Shown here: positions 41,321 through 52,439 of the stretch, piece after piece
Layout of the letters: each line of letters begins with the position of its first letter
How positions within the stretch are numbered: position 1 is the first letter of the stretch
Assembly (NCBI RefSeq): GCF_032062135.1
Contig: NC_092870.1
Coordinates: forward strand, 645,397-709,396
Direction: 5' to 3'
DNA from: Pyxicephalus adspersus
Taxonomy: Eukaryota; Chordata; Amphibia; Anura; Pyxicephalidae
Length of the DNA: 64,000 nucleotides
Program-made: the position numbers and the translations under genes
Notes under the pieces: model-generated
Told to the model about the DNA's origin: nothing
What the model saw: the letters and a program-made list of their open reading frames with translations, nothing else
The model's database searches: none

Positions 41321-42853
41321 CAAGGGTGCCCAACCTACCATGTGTGGCCCACATCTGGCCCGTAGTGCTGCCAGATCCAGCCCTCTGCTTATTCCCTCTC
41401 TGCTCGTTGTCTTGGAGGGGATGGGGCACGCACATCTCCTCTGTTTCTTTATGAGATCGTGCTGCCAGGAGAGGGAGAGTGGGCATGTCCTATAGACCTG
41501 AAAATCAACTGTGGCTGTTCCCCGCCCACCTTGTGCTGTGAGATAATCCCAGCAGCTGCATGAGAGCTGGGTCTGTGTCCATGCTGCTGTCATTAACTCC
41601 ATGTAAACCTTCATATCTCCTACACTGAGTGTCATAGAAATGTGATATTTTCAGGGTACACAAGGGACACTGAGAGCTGCTACTAAACCAAAACCTAAAC
41701 ATAACAAGTTGCCAGATATGAGGTCACAAGCATAAAATCCTAATACAATCAGGAATATTTTCACATTAAGTGGGGGCTATTTCAAGACCAGGGTCCCCAA
41801 ATTGAGTTTACATGTTAGGGACCCCCGGGTCCCATTTCCTTGGCAATGAGAATTAGGGACTTGTCAATTCGCTCTGTGCTGTGTCATTCACAAAACATCA
41901 AGACAACACATTAGACTAGCGGTGAGGTTGCAGTGCGGTTAACCCTTCCTCATGCCATGGAACCCTGCCTAGGGGGAGACGCTCAGTTCCGCCTGGAGTC
42001 AAATCTGCAGATGGACTGAGCGGCTTGTAGGGTGCCTGTTACACATAGCTCACCTTCTGTGACCCTCAATTTCTTTGGAACAGAGGGATGTTAGCAACTG
42101 GAAATGTGGGAGCCAGTAGGAAATGTCCCCCCCCCCCCCCATAACATTTTTTAGCCATCATAGCATGCTACCTTGTCACACATAGTTATCACCTTACTCT
42201 CTATAAACCCCAATTTTTCTGTAAAAAGGGAAATGTAACTGCAAGTGGGGGACTCTTGTGGATAACTCCCCCTAAAATGTCATTACTACGGCGCCATCAT
42301 AAGATATGACATACTATATCTGTTATACCCTGTGCTACCCTGCTACACATAGCTGGCCACTTAACTTCTGTGAACCCTAATTTCTCAGCTAAATGGAGAT
42401 GTAGGGACCTGAAGATGTAGTAGTAAGAACATGTCCCTGTTGGCTATCTGTCACATGAATTCCATTTCTCTGGAAGTATCCATTGCAAAGATTTTTGGGT
42501 ACAAAGAAGGTTATCAGCCCCCTATAACTGACAGGATGCATTGTATGGTGTGGTTTCTGCTCTTTGGTACAGGAATGGTGAGGGGGGAGCACTGTATAAT
42601 AGATTCAGTGTTGTATCTTTCATTAATAAAATGAGCATCAAATGGTGAGTGCAGAGATTCTGGATTTGTCATTTCCTTTATTTGCTCCATGTACCTTACG
42701 TTAACTAGAAACATTTCAATTTAATTTAATTTTAAATTAAAACTTTTTTCTAGTTTTAAATTTAGATCCTTAATGTTTGTTTGCATTGTGGCCCGCAAGT
42801 TTTATCTCAGTGTCAGCAGCGTCCCCCAGATGAAAAAAGGTTGGGCACCACTG
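41321..42853. mobile_element. Non-autonomous hAT-type element in the Gypsy integrase
   Basis: Ends CAAGGGTGCCCAACCT and (reverse complement of the right end) CAGTGGTGCCCAACCT. They are flanked by GTCTATAG (41313-41320) and GTCTATGG (42854-42861), an 8-bp duplication with one mismatch, as expected for hAT. No transposase frame. The interior (about 41,440-42,060) is homologous to 52,440-53,240 inside another element. Confidence 0.9.
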
Positions 42854-43462
42854 GTCTATGGCAAACACCCTTGCCTTCTGTCTCCTATACCCTGCTCTGC
42901 TGAAGTACCTGCACTCACTGCCCTACAGAGGGACTTCAACCGTATTTGGGCTTCAACCTCAGAGCACCTAAAGCAGTTGGCGTCTCGTTATAAGATGGTT
43001 GCTGATCAGGATCGCCGCAAGGGGCCTCTTCTCCAACCTGGGGACAAAGTCTCGCTCTCCACAAAGAATATTTGTTGCAGGGTGTCTTTTCTAAAGTTTG
43101 CTCCTCGTTTCATTGGACCTTATGTAATTTATGCCAAAGTTAACCCCGTCTGGTATAAGTTACGCTTTCCCCAACATCTCCAGCTACCCAATGCTTTCCA
43201 TGTGTCTCTGATTAAGCAGTTGGTCCTGAATCACTTTTCTTATCCCTCCCCACTGGCTACTCCTGCACCCAATTCTTCTCAGGAATATGAAGTCCACCAA
43301 ATTTTGGATTTCAAAATTTCTCGCAAGAAGCTTATGTACCTGGTTGACAGGAGAGGTTTTAGTTCAGAGGAGAGATCGTGGGTTCCAGCTACAGATGTGT
43401 CTCTTTTTGCCAAGAAGTTCCATCTTCGCTTCTCTCTGAAACCTCGGTAGGTGGGGAGGTAA
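42854..43462 (+). pseudogene. Gypsy integrase C-terminus and chromodomain (37.7-kb element)
   Basis: VYGKHPCLL, VPALTALQRDFNRIWASTSE, PLLQPGDKVSLSTKNICCRV, LQLPNAFHVSLIKQLVLNHF, then a weakened chromodomain (YEVHQILDFKISRKKLMYLV and GFSSEERSWVPATDV). The usual aromatic W of V-x-WKG is replaced (LVDRRGF). It ends at a polypurine-like GTGGGGAGGTAA before the LTR. Confidence 0.85.
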
Positions 43463-43690
43463 TGTCACACTTACCTCTTTCTCGCTAAAGCGCAGTCACC
43501 TCTCTTCTGCGCATTGCTGATCAGGATCGCTGTAAGGCACCTCTTCTCCAATATTTGTTGCAGGGTGCCTTTTCTGAAGTTTGCTCCTCGTTTCATTGGA
43601 CCTTATGTAATTTATGCCAAGGTTAACCCCGTCTGGTATAAATTACGCTTTCCCCAACACTCTCTTAAACCTCGGTGGGTGGGGAGGTAA
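43463..43690 (+). repeat. Duplicated LTR start and integrase end
   Basis: The first 54 bases of the 3' LTR (TGTCACACTTACCTC...) are followed by GCTGATCAGGATCGC, a second, internally deleted copy of 43,002-43,462 (about 175 bp). This again leads into GGTGGGGAGGTAA and the true LTR start at 43,691. Confidence 0.9.
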
Positions 43691-44399
43691 TGTCACACTT
43701 ACCTCTTTCTCGCTAAAGCGCAGTCACCTCTCTTCTGCGCATGCGGGCAGTTTTGACCCTGGGCTTGCCTGCTCTTCCAATTTTTATCAGTTTCGCCCAT
43801 CTCGCCAGCCAGTCAGGAAATAGCTTCTTAATAATTCCTGGCTATTTAGCTAGCTCAGACACAGCACTCAGCCTTCGTGCAATGTGTCTGCACTAGTGCC
43901 GAGCCACCTAGCTCTGCTAAGCATTTCCTCTACACTTGTTGGTTAATGCTTTCCCTGTCCAGCTCCTATGTTAACCCCCTGTTGCCCAGTCTCTTGTTTC
44001 CCAGCCACTGCTGTTCCAGTGTTCCTCTGTGTCTGTGGTTCTCTCTGTGTCTCTTGTGTTCCCTGTGTCTGCGGTGGCCCCCGTGTCTATTTCCTGGATC
44101 CCTGCTACTTGACCCCAGGCTTGTGACCTGAACTTTTTTTATTTGCTGCCTGCCTTGACCCCTGCTTTCGTTGACTACTCTTCTGCCTAGTGATTTGGTA
44201 CTGTGCATCATCCTTCCCACCCTGGTGTGTCCAAGGACCGCCACCTGGCAGTAACCAGCAGCGCAACATCCTCACCACTAGATGCTCTGGAAAATACCTG
44301 GTTGCTGCTTAGATTATACGCTTGGCCCTTCTCAGGGCTCACACCACTTTTGTGCAAGCCATAGCGCCCCCCAGAGGCTCTGTCTCCCCAAGCGTGACA
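43691..44399 (+). repeat. 3' LTR of the 37.7-kb Gypsy element
   Basis: TGTCACACTTACCTC...CAAGCGTGACA, 709 bp, homologous to the LTR at 37676-38377. Confidence 0.85.
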
Positions 44400-44569
44400 G
44401 TCCAAAACCACTGATCATATGTTTAGGCTGGTTTCAGACCTCAAATTTAGTCGAATTTACAGGCATAATATGTTTGTTATCACTTTTTTTGGAGATGTAG
44501 TAAGTGATATGCACATCCAAATCTCCATAGCAATCACAAAATGTCCCTTAGAAGTTTATGAATATTATA

Positions 44570-44890
44570 TAACCAAATGTTTGTGGACACCTGACCATCA
44601 CACCAACAGGTTTCCACAAAATTGTGGTGTCTATGGTAATTTGTGCCTAGAGCCAAAAGAGCATTTGTGAGCTTAGACACTGATGTTGGATGGGACAGCT
44701 TGCAGTCTGTGTTTCATTGTCAGTATGGTTGTGGGCAGGGTTCTCTGCAGGTCTCTTGTGCTCCTTCATACAAAACCCATAAAACCATAACTGGTGTGCA
44801 TTGCTGAAACATAAAAGGGCCTTCCCCTAACTGTTGCCACAAGGTTGGAAGATCACAACTGTATAAAAGGTCTTTGTAAATGGTATTATT
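44570..44890 (-). pseudogene. Tc1-like transposon remnant
   Basis: The minus strand reads TLWQQLGEGPFMFQQCTPV, a Tc1-type transposase block (LPQQFGEGPFLFQHD-like in relatives) just before the second catalytic region. The plus-strand flank TGTTTGTGGACACCTGACC and AAGAGCATTTGTGAGCTTAG has the sequence habit of the same family. Most of the transposase is missing. Confidence 0.6.
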
Positions 44891-45862
44891 AATATTGCCC
44901 CCTACTAGAAGCACCTTAACTTAGTAATTTGGCTGGCTTTCTAAATAGCTTTGACCATCTAGTGTAAATGGAATGAGGAACAAACAGCAGAGACAGGCAT
45001 GTTCAGAACTGACGGCTTTTTTAGGAGGAAACAGTGGCAGATCCTTTTTTTAATGGTTGGCACAAACATCTACTGGTACTTAAAAATACTGATTGAATCA
45101 GGCAACTACCATATCTAAAGTATTGCTGGCTTCAGCCTGTAACAATCTATATGGTGGTTTTAACACAAAGCATACATTGATAAATGAGGCTGTTCTACTG
45201 TGAACAGGCATTACGATGGGTGCAACTGTCAGTTGTACTTGGGTGGGTACAATCCATGGGATTGAAAACAGCAAGAACAGCTTTTCTTTTCTAACCTACA
45301 TTTTGCTTTGCTGTGATATGATAAGCACACTGGTGCTATGGGTTTTGTGCAGGGCTAAAGAAGAGCCTAGGTGATGTTTTTGCAATGAACATGTCTTAAG
45401 AATTTTAAAGAACAGACAAAGGAAAGCAAAATCCTTCTTATTTGTATTAATAAAAAACATTAATACAAGTGATGGCATTTCAACCACAGCAATAAATGTG
45501 TCCATAAACAAATGCATAAATTCCCACCATCCTTCCCTTTTACATCCCCTTTTCCAATCTTTGATTAACCTCTTGTCATTGCCACCCAAGCTTCACCCTT
45601 CATCCCATAATACATTAGCTGGAATTAAAAAAGAGACATCTAAAAGATTCTCACACACCCCTCCTTCCCACCGAGTCTTTTTTCACCAATTGTATCTTTT
45701 GAAAAAGAAAAAAAAAGGTCTTTAAACTTTTAATGTCTCCTTTACTGTTACGATGGTCCAAATGATAAAATCTTTCTTGATCATGCCCACTTGGCCATGT
45801 AAATCCATATTTCCCAATCACTGAGGTTAGTGTGATGTTGGGAGTGGAATGGTTTCTCACTC
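44891..45862 (-). other. Low-copy interval downstream of GPR173 (probable 3' UTR)
   Basis: No ORF of note and no repeat recognised. As GPR173 reads leftward and ends at 45863, at least part of this should be its 3' UTR; no polyadenylation signal could be fixed. Confidence 0.4.
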
Positions 45863-46981
45863 TTACATTACGCAGTAAGGCTCTCTAGGTAGCAAGGCTT
45901 TTGTCCTCCAAAAGGGGATGTGAAGCTGAAGGCAACTCTTTAGGTTGTTATTAAGTAGGAAACACATTATAGGGTTTACCCCAGCCTGAGTAAAAGTCAT
46001 CCACACTGCAGTGGACAAGTAGCGATGAGGGATGCTACAGGTTTTGACAAACACCCTCCAGTAGCAGGCCACAATATAGGGTGACCAAAGCACCAAGAAG
46101 CTGAGGGTAATACCATAAAACATCTGCCCCAACCTCTTCTCACTTTTGAACTCATCCATTCCCAAGAGGCATCTGTTAGTAGTATGGGTGTTTTGACGTA
46201 TACCCAGCAAAGTCGGTGGCATTGGCCCCCTTCCAAATCCAGCAATCCAGTTGGCAGCAGCCTGCCCTGTAGCTCCAGGTCCATGGAATGTCCAGTTCTG
46301 GCTGACAGCTGGAACCATCTGTACTGGCTTCATTTTGCGGTGGCGGTACTCAAAGAAAAATAGTTTGGCATAGACAATATGAGTGGCAATGATAAGCACT
46401 GCCAACATAAGCATAAATCCAAGGGTATCATTGGCTTTGAAGTAGCGATGTTCAAAAATACACTGGTCCTCCTCACGGATGAATTTGTAAGTTCCCACAT
46501 CGAAGACTGGCGGTAAGGCCATGGCAACCGAGAGTGTCCAGACCATGCAGATTACTGCAATGGATGTCCACAGCGTCATTCTCTTGGAATAGAATCGATG
46601 GTGGGCAATGGCCATGTAGCGGGTAACACTGATGCAGAAGAGCATAAATGAAGCATGAAAGCAAAACAGGACTGCCATGAATGCCACAACTTTACAGCTT
46701 AAGAGGCTGTATGCCCAGGCTGAGCCATTGCGGATGGAAAGCAGGACAAATGGAAAACAAGTAGATGATCTGATCACATCGGCAAGACAAAGATCCAACA
46801 GAAAATAGTAAGGAGCTTTGTGCAAGGAGCGGTCTTTTAGTACGAGCAGAGAAACCAATAAATTTCCGGCTAAACTGGCACATATGATGAAACCCAAAAG
46901 CACCAGTTTGAGGTGGGTAGAAATTGCTGTTGACTGGTTTAGAGAGCCAGACAGCTCCTCTGACTCACTTCCATTAGCCAT
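45863..46981 (-). CDS. GPR173: Orphan GPCR GPR173 (SREB3), complete
   Basis: Single-exon gene, 372 codons from the ATG at 46979-46981 (MANGSESEELSG); an upstream TTG in frame is not the start. A class A receptor with seven hydrophobic segments. TM1 begins about residue 26 (LVLLGFIICASLAGNLLVSL), TM2 has YYFLLDLCLADVIRS, and TM3 ends in SVTRYMAIAHHRFY (the SREB version of DRY). The loop 2 Cys is in REEDQCIFEHRYF, and the third loop carries the SREB-specific SQNWTFHGPGATGQAAANW and PTLLGIRQNTHTTNR. TM6 is FLVLWSPYIVACYWRVFV, TM7 has AGVNPIMCFLLNN, and the tail ends PREPYCVM. Features such as FEYRHRKMKPVQMVPAVSQN and HRYL favour GPR173 over GPR85 or GPR27. There is no stop or frameshift, unlike every neighbour; it is probably functional. 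Orphan receptor, mainly neural in vertebrates. Confidence 0.95.
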   Translation of the reverse strand: MANGSESEELSGSLNQSTAISTHLKLVLLGFIICASLAGNLLVSLLVLKDRSLHKAPYYFLLDLCLADVIRSSTCFPFVLLSIRNGSAWAYSLLSCKVVAFMAVLFCFHASFMLFCISVTRYMAIAHHRFYSKRMTLWTSIAVICMVWTLSVAMALPPVFDVGTYKFIREEDQCIFEHRYFKANDTLGFMLMLAVLIIATHIVYAKLFFFEYRHRKMKPVQMVPAVSQNWTFHGPGATGQAAANWIAGFGRGPMPPTLLGIRQNTHTTNRCLLGMDEFKSEKRLGQMFYGITLSFLVLWSPYIVACYWRVFVKTCSIPHRYLSTAVWMTFTQAGVNPIMCFLLNNNLKSCLQLHIPFWRTKALLPREPYCVM

Positions 46982-47784
46982 GTTGGAGGCTGGCTCCAAC
47001 TAGCTTTTGGTCAGTGCCCCTTTCTCCTTCTGTGCTGCTCCATATCCAAGAACAGTGGTGTTCAGTGGGGCCAGGTGTGAAGGTTGGAAAGGAATCAAAA
47101 GAGAAGTGTGTGGGAAGACTACGAGACTATGACAATGACTGTGCAGCATAATGGTTATTGGTGAAGGTAAAAATATGGGAGTGAGAAAAAAAAATAGAGG
47201 TTATTATTTTATCATCGACACTTCTAAAAAAACAATAATTCGTTAGTCAAGAAAAGAGTCATGGTTAGCGTATCACAGAATGCAGATGAATTAACAGAGC
47301 CATGTCTTTTTATTTGTTTATTTTTTGCTTTGCAATTTAACTATAGTAAAGCAGAGCTATAGTGCAGAAGAAAAAAATAATTCTATTATTTTGTGTAAAT
47401 AGAAAAAAGAACATTTCTGTAATATATGCACATGTTCCCTCGATTTGTCTTTATTAACACTGCAAGAGTAGGAAAATATTTGGTATTCTGACATAGAGGC
47501 TGACATAGTGCTGAGTTTCAAAGGGATATGATGTGCTGTATTGGCTGCCCCCCTACCGATGGGCAATAGAGGCGTAAAGCAGGCAGGAGCTTTGAGACCA
47601 ACCCTTTTTAACTGTCTACTTTCATTTAGTTAATAATATTTGCATGTCACTGATATCTGCCTTTCATTATTTTTATCTGAATGTTGTTGATATCTGAATG
47701 TCATGTAATTGCATGTAATATCTGCCTGTTGTTGGTATTATCTGCCTATACCAGCGAAATCTCCTCTTCGACTCCTGCAAAGTT
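46982..47784 (-). other. Upstream region of GPR173
   Basis: Probable 5' UTR (about 47,000-47,150) and unique non-coding DNA. On the minus strand CTTCTCTTTTGATTCCTTTC and a following CAG could form a splice acceptor for a UTR intron, as in other SREB genes; this is not decisive. The left LTR of the next Gypsy element starts at 47,785, about 800 bp from the start codon. Confidence 0.4.
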
Positions 47785-48413
47785 TGCAAAATTTGGGGAT
47801 ACGAGGCCTCTAGGGAGCGCTATGGCTTGCACAGGAGCGGTGTGAGTCCTGAGAAGGACCAGAGCGCAGAATCTAAGCAGTAACCAGGTCTTCTTCAGAG
47901 CCTCTAGTGGTGAGGATGTTGCGCTGCTGGTTACTACCAGGTTGCTGTCCTTGAACACACCAGGGTGAGCAGGATGATGCACGCTACCAAATAACTAGGC
48001 AGGAGAAGTTTCAAGGAAGGCTGGGGTCGAGGCAGGCAGCAAGAAAAAAAGGTCAGGGACAAGCCAGAGGTCAAGAACCCGAAGTCCAGTGACATGGGGG
48101 GCACCACAGACACAGGAGGAGACAGGAGGCACAGGTGACACAAGAGACACAAAGGATCCCTGCCGACACAGATAAACACTGGAACAGCACAAGGGAACAG
48201 GCAGGGAAACACCAGACTGGGCAATAGGAGGTTAACACAGGAGCTGGCCAGGGAGAGCACTGAATAAAACAAAAGGTGTAGAGGAAATGGTCAGCAGAGC
48301 TAGGGAGCTCAGCACTAGTGGAGACATGTTGCACGAAGGCTGAGTGCTGTGTCTGAGCTAGCTAAATAGCCAGGGATGATTAAGAGTCTTCTTGGCAAGA
48401 AGAGGAGTAGACA
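47785..48413 (-). repeat. 3' LTR of the 47.8-kb Gypsy element
   Basis: Plus strand TGCAAAATTTGGGG... aligns with TGTCAAGCTTGGGG at 56617. The inner end is damaged: after CCAGGGATGATTAAGAG about 110 bp present in the other LTR are missing, and it finishes AAGAAGAGGAGTAGACACA. Confidence 0.85.
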
Positions 48414-49900
48414 CATCTGCAGCTGCAGCCAACTATCTCTTCTCTGGACCAAAACATTTCCAGTCAACCCGGTTCATAAGCTTCTAGTGAGAAATTTAGG
48501 AATCCAAAATTTGATGAACTTCATACTCCTGAGAAGCATCGGGTGCAGGAGTAGCCAGCGGAGAGGGACTAGAAAAGCGACCAACAACTTAAGCAGAGAC
48601 ACATGAAAAGCATTGGGCAGCTTGAGATGTGGGGGAAGACATAACCTATTATAAACTGGGTTAACATTGGCAGAAATGCCATAAGGTCCGAATAAACGTG
48701 GAGCAAACTTCAAAGAGGGCACCCTGCAACGAATATTCTTTGTGGAGAGCAAGACTTTATCCCCAGGTTGGTAAAGAGGCGCCTTATGGAAATACCGATC
48801 AGCAAACTTTTTGTAACGAGAAGCTGACTGCTTTAGGTGCTCTGAGGTTAAAGCCCAAATATGGTTGAAGTCCCTCTGCAGGGCACTAAGTGCAGGTACA
48901 TGGTCAGAGCAGGATATAGGAAGGTGAGGATGTTTGCCATAGATGATGAAGAATGAAGCCACCGAGTCATCATGATGGGCCAATACCAGGGCTCTAAGAT
49001 ATTGTTCAAAGGACTAATTTACTCTTTCTACCTGCCTATTAGTTTGGCGGGTGATAGGCCAAAGAGAATTCTGCAGAGATGTCCAGGGATTTGCAGAAGC
49101 CTTTTTAGAAGCAAAAAGTAATTTGCACCCCATGATCTGACACAAAATGAGTGGGCATACCGTGAAGTCAAAACATTTCCAGAATAAAGATTGGCACCAA
49201 TGTTGCTGCCGATAGTAAAGCTGGGAGAGGTACGAAGTGGGCCATTTTAGAAAAGCGGTCTATGACTAACCAAATAACCGTACAGCCATCAGGAGGAAGA
49301 TCTGTGATAAAATCCACGGATAGAGGATACCAAGTTTCTGTGGGAATAGGTAGTGGAAGGAGTGGGCCTGCAGGGGCGCAGGTGGTAGACTTTGTTTGAA
49401 CACAGACTGCATAGGCCTTGACATAGTCTGAATCGTGCGCTCAACGTAATATTTTGATTCAGAATTGGAGAGGCACCAAGGTTTTACCAGGAGGGATATC
49501 GAATTCCTGGATAGAGTTCAAGACTAGGATTCGGGCTGGAGGGATGATAAACTCTGGCTCAGCAGCAGTTGAGAAAAAGCGTCTGCTCGGGAGTTAGCGG
49601 GACCCAGTTTGAAGGTAATCACAAAATTAAAACGAGAAAAGAACAAAGACCATTGGGCCTACCAAGAATTGAGGCGACGAGCAGACTGTATTTACTGGAG
49701 GTTCTTATGGTCCGTGACCTTGTGAGGGTAACCCTCCAAGCGATATTGCCATTCCTCCAGGACAATCTTGATGGCTAGGAGTTCCCTGTCTCCAATAGAG
49801 TAATTAACAAAAAAAAAAATGCACATCAGCGTCAAGCTCATGTGGGGGTCTGGAAGAGAATAGCTCCCACTCAAACAGAGGAGGCATCAACCTGAATTGA
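48414..49900 (-). pseudogene. Gypsy RNase H end, integrase and chromodomain (47.8-kb element)
   Basis: Minus strand, multiple frames. HVLVDWKCFGPEKR-like chromodomain sequence near 48,440-48,500; FHVSLLKLLV, LPPHLKLPNAFH, PSLKFAPRLFGPYGI, LYQPGDKVLLSTKNIRCRVP and VPALSALQRDFNHIW in the integrase C-terminus (48,600-48,950). Integrase core pieces lie to 49,400, and [19 protein letters not shown] of RNase H near 49,740-49,810, with TDHKNLQ beyond it. Only the 48,474-48,983 stretch is open for long. Confidence 0.85.
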
Positions 49901-50613
49901 AACGGGCTTGGACAGATCTGGCCTAACCAGAGCAGGGCCAGAAAGGAAAGCTTGCTTCAAGGCATTAAAGGCCTCAGCAGCCTCAGAGGGCCAGCTCTTG
50001 GGATCAGCATCCTACCAGGTCATTGCCGTAGTGGGAGCTACCAGAGTGGAGTAATTACTAATGAATTGCCAGTAGTAGTTAGTGAACCCCAGGAAACGCT
50101 GAGTAGCCTTAAGGCCGCAGGGTAGTGGCCAGTTGGAAATAGCTGGAACCAATAGCTGGAACCTTTTCAGGATCCATGGAGAGGCCCTCTTTGGAAACAA
50201 TATAGCACAGAAAGGGCACCTGGGTAGGTTCAAACAAGCGCTTCTAAGCCTTTGCATGGATACCATCGTCTCGGAGTCATTGTAGAACTAAACGGACATG
50301 CTGTCTGTAAGAGGGCAAGTCACTGGAAAAAATCAGGATGTCATCAATATAAACCACAACACAGATGTATAGCAGGTCATGAAATACCTCGTTGACAAAG
50401 TGTTGAAAGACAGTCAGGGCATTACAGAGACTGAAGGGCATCACTAGATACTCATAATGCCCATCCCTGGTATTAAATACAGTCTTCCACTCGCCCCCCT
50501 CCTTGATCCGCCCCTTGGAGATTCAGTTTGGTGAAGACCTGGTACCACCGAGACGGTCAAAGGGCTCAGGGATAAGCAGCAGCAGGTAGCGGTTTTTAAC
50601 TGTTATGGCATTT
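49901..50613 (-). pseudogene. Gypsy reverse transcriptase C-terminal part (47.8-kb element)
   Basis: Minus strand: [20 protein letters not shown] and [14 protein letters not shown] near 50,040-50,130, further RT blocks with stops around 50,330-50,470, and LNAITVKNRYLLLLIPEPFD (the RT block near the N-terminus, usually IDYRGLN..TVKNRYPLPLI) at 50,540-50,610. The frame is interrupted there by the inserted element. Confidence 0.85.
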
Positions 50614-50623
50614 AGACCACAAT

Positions 50624-51901
50624 TGGAAAAAAGACTTAGGTAACCAAAAGAAAAAAAAAAAATAGGAAAAAAGGAAAGAAAGTACCAAGAAGAGGCTTTT
50701 TTGGCAATAAACATGAAATATTTACTTATATGTGCATCATACACTTATTGATTGAACAGAACTCGTCTATTAAATATACAAACAGTATGGTACATTTGAA
50801 TAAGGTATATCGGATGTACAGTAAATATTTGATTACATATTTCCATAATTAATGTCTGTTTTTCTGACGCGTTTCGCCAATATGGCTTCCTCAGGGGATT
50901 TTTGAGAGACCGGCTAGTCAACATAGAAAAAAGAAAGTAATATATATGTGTGTGTACCTTAAATATAGACAATATACAAACAATTTTTTTTTGTACTAAA
51001 TCATTGATTACACTTGTTTACCATAACGTAAGTCAGGAACATAAACCATAATTATGTATTTAACGTTATAATGCAGTCATTCAGCATAACATACACATAT
51101 CAAAAACTGTGAAGATTATATAAAAAATGATGTGATGAGATAACAAGTTGTCTTACTTTACAGTAGATCTGAATTTACTTGATGTACCGAATATTCAATG
51201 GTGAAAAGATCACCAATCGGGTGGGGTGTTGGCTGAAAAAAGTGTGGTATATTTCAAACACATCTCTGAACACCCCAAAGGCAAAGGACCAACTACTGGC
51301 AGTTTTTTCCTTTTAATTATAACTCCAAGTAAGTTAATATAATAACAAGTGAACCCAAAAAAAATCTTGTTTAATAACACCCTATAACCCCTATCTATTA
51401 TGAAATATTCCCTTTATTAATTTCTGTCCTTACTTTTATCAGGCTTTGTACAACTCACTATGTGTCTTTGAAATATACCACACTTTTTTTTCATCCAACA
51501 CCCCACCCAATTGGTGATCTTTTCATCATTGAATATTCAGTACAACAAGTATATTCAGATCTACTGTAAAGTAAGTGACAACTAGTTATCTCATCACATT
51601 AATATTTATATAATCTTCACAGTTTTTGATATGTGTATGTTATGGTAAATGACTGCATCATACTGTTAATTACACAATTATGGTTTATGTTTTCGACTTA
51701 TGTTATTGTAAACAAGTGTAATTAATGATTTAGTAAACATAATTTTGTTTGTTTATTGTCTATATTTAAGGTACACACACATATATATTACTTTTTATGT
51801 TTCTATGTTCTGTTCAATCAATAAGTGTATGATGCATGTATAAGTATACATTCATGTTTATTGCCAAAAAAGCCTCTTTTTGGTATTTTCCTTTTTTCTT
51901 C
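50624..51901. mobile_element. Long inverted-repeat element (1,278 bp) in Gypsy RT
   Basis: Flanked by AGACCACAAT (50614-50623) and AGACTACAAT (51902-51911), a 10-bp duplication with one mismatch. The two arms are long imperfect inverted repeats: left about 50,660-51,255 and right about 51,465-51,895 (for instance TTGCCAAAAAAGCCTC, TACACACACATATATATTAC and GGTGATCTTTTCA occur in opposite orientations). The left arm has an extra block of about 160 bp (50,762-50,921). No ORF of interest in the 200-bp centre. The superfamily is not determined; a 9-10-bp duplication would suit a Mutator-like element. Confidence 0.75.
50862..50905 (-). ncRNA. Hammerhead-like motif in the inverted-repeat element
   Basis: The minus strand reads CTGAGGA, AGCC-atatt-GGC, GAAA, CGCGTC: the same arrangement as at 7022-7056 with compensating changes in the stem (GGT to GGC) and the palindromic ACGCGT after GAAA. 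Stem I pairs poorly here. It lies within the 160-bp block present in only one arm. Confidence 0.4.
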
Positions 51902-51911
51902 AGACTACAAT

Positions 51912-52072
51912 AATCCCATCTTTCTTCTGGACAAAGAAAAAACGTGCACAGGGGACAAACCAGCAGGGGAAGAGGACTTGCGTATAAATCCCAGCACCAG
52001 GTTTTCCTTGATCTACTCACTCATAGCCTTGGTCTCAGGGAGACTGAGGGGTATACCTGACCTCTGGGAGGT
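51912..52072 (-). pseudogene. Gypsy reverse transcriptase N-terminal piece (47.8-kb element)
   Basis: Minus strand, in changing frames: [31 protein letters not shown] and VHVFFVQKKDGIIVV, the entry into the RT domain, squeezed between the two large insertions. Confidence 0.8.
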
Positions 52073-52439
52073 GTGAAGCGTCTATACTTCTCATCAATCC
52101 GCCCACTTCTCGTTTTTGACAGGTACCACGCCCCTTACAGGCACACTATCTCCAGCCACTATTCAGTAAGACTAAATCTGCCCTTTATAAGTCCAAAATG
52201 CCTATTTGATAAAGGCATTTATAGTCACATTAGACAAAATCGAGCATGATTTCAGGAGCAGAGCTGCATTAGTAAAAGCTAATATAAAGAGAATAAGAGA
52301 AGAAATGAATTTGATCTCTCCTTTGAATGAGAAAATCCTACCCTTGCAATGCGTAACTACCAGCTGATTGGATGTGTACAATGATGTCACAATCAGCTGT
52401 GTTAGCTGTGTCTGCTCTGTCTGTGCGCCCATCTCCTAT

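Larger units (their letters stand above)
37676..44399 (+). mobile_element. Chromodomain Gypsy element, plus strand (6.7 kb)
   Basis: 5' LTR 37676-38377, gag, protease, RT, RNase H, integrase, a degenerate chromodomain, and 3' LTR 43691-44399, with a 1.5-kb hAT-type insertion in the integrase. It is the same LTR family as 25323-26068 and 47785-57366. The flanking pentamers GTAGA and GTCCA agree at only three of five positions, so the target duplication is doubtful or decayed. Confidence 0.9.

Noticed and set aside
37671..44404. Target-site duplication of the 37.7-kb Gypsy element
   Set aside because: GTAGA and GTCCA agree at three of five bases only, so I did not claim it.
45997..46884. Other-frame ORFs inside GPR173
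   Set aside because: Shadows of the receptor gene; no independent similarity.
46982..46999. Longer start of GPR173 (six extra residues)
   Set aside because: The longer frame begins with TTG; the ATG at 46981 gives the MAN... start typical of SREB receptors.
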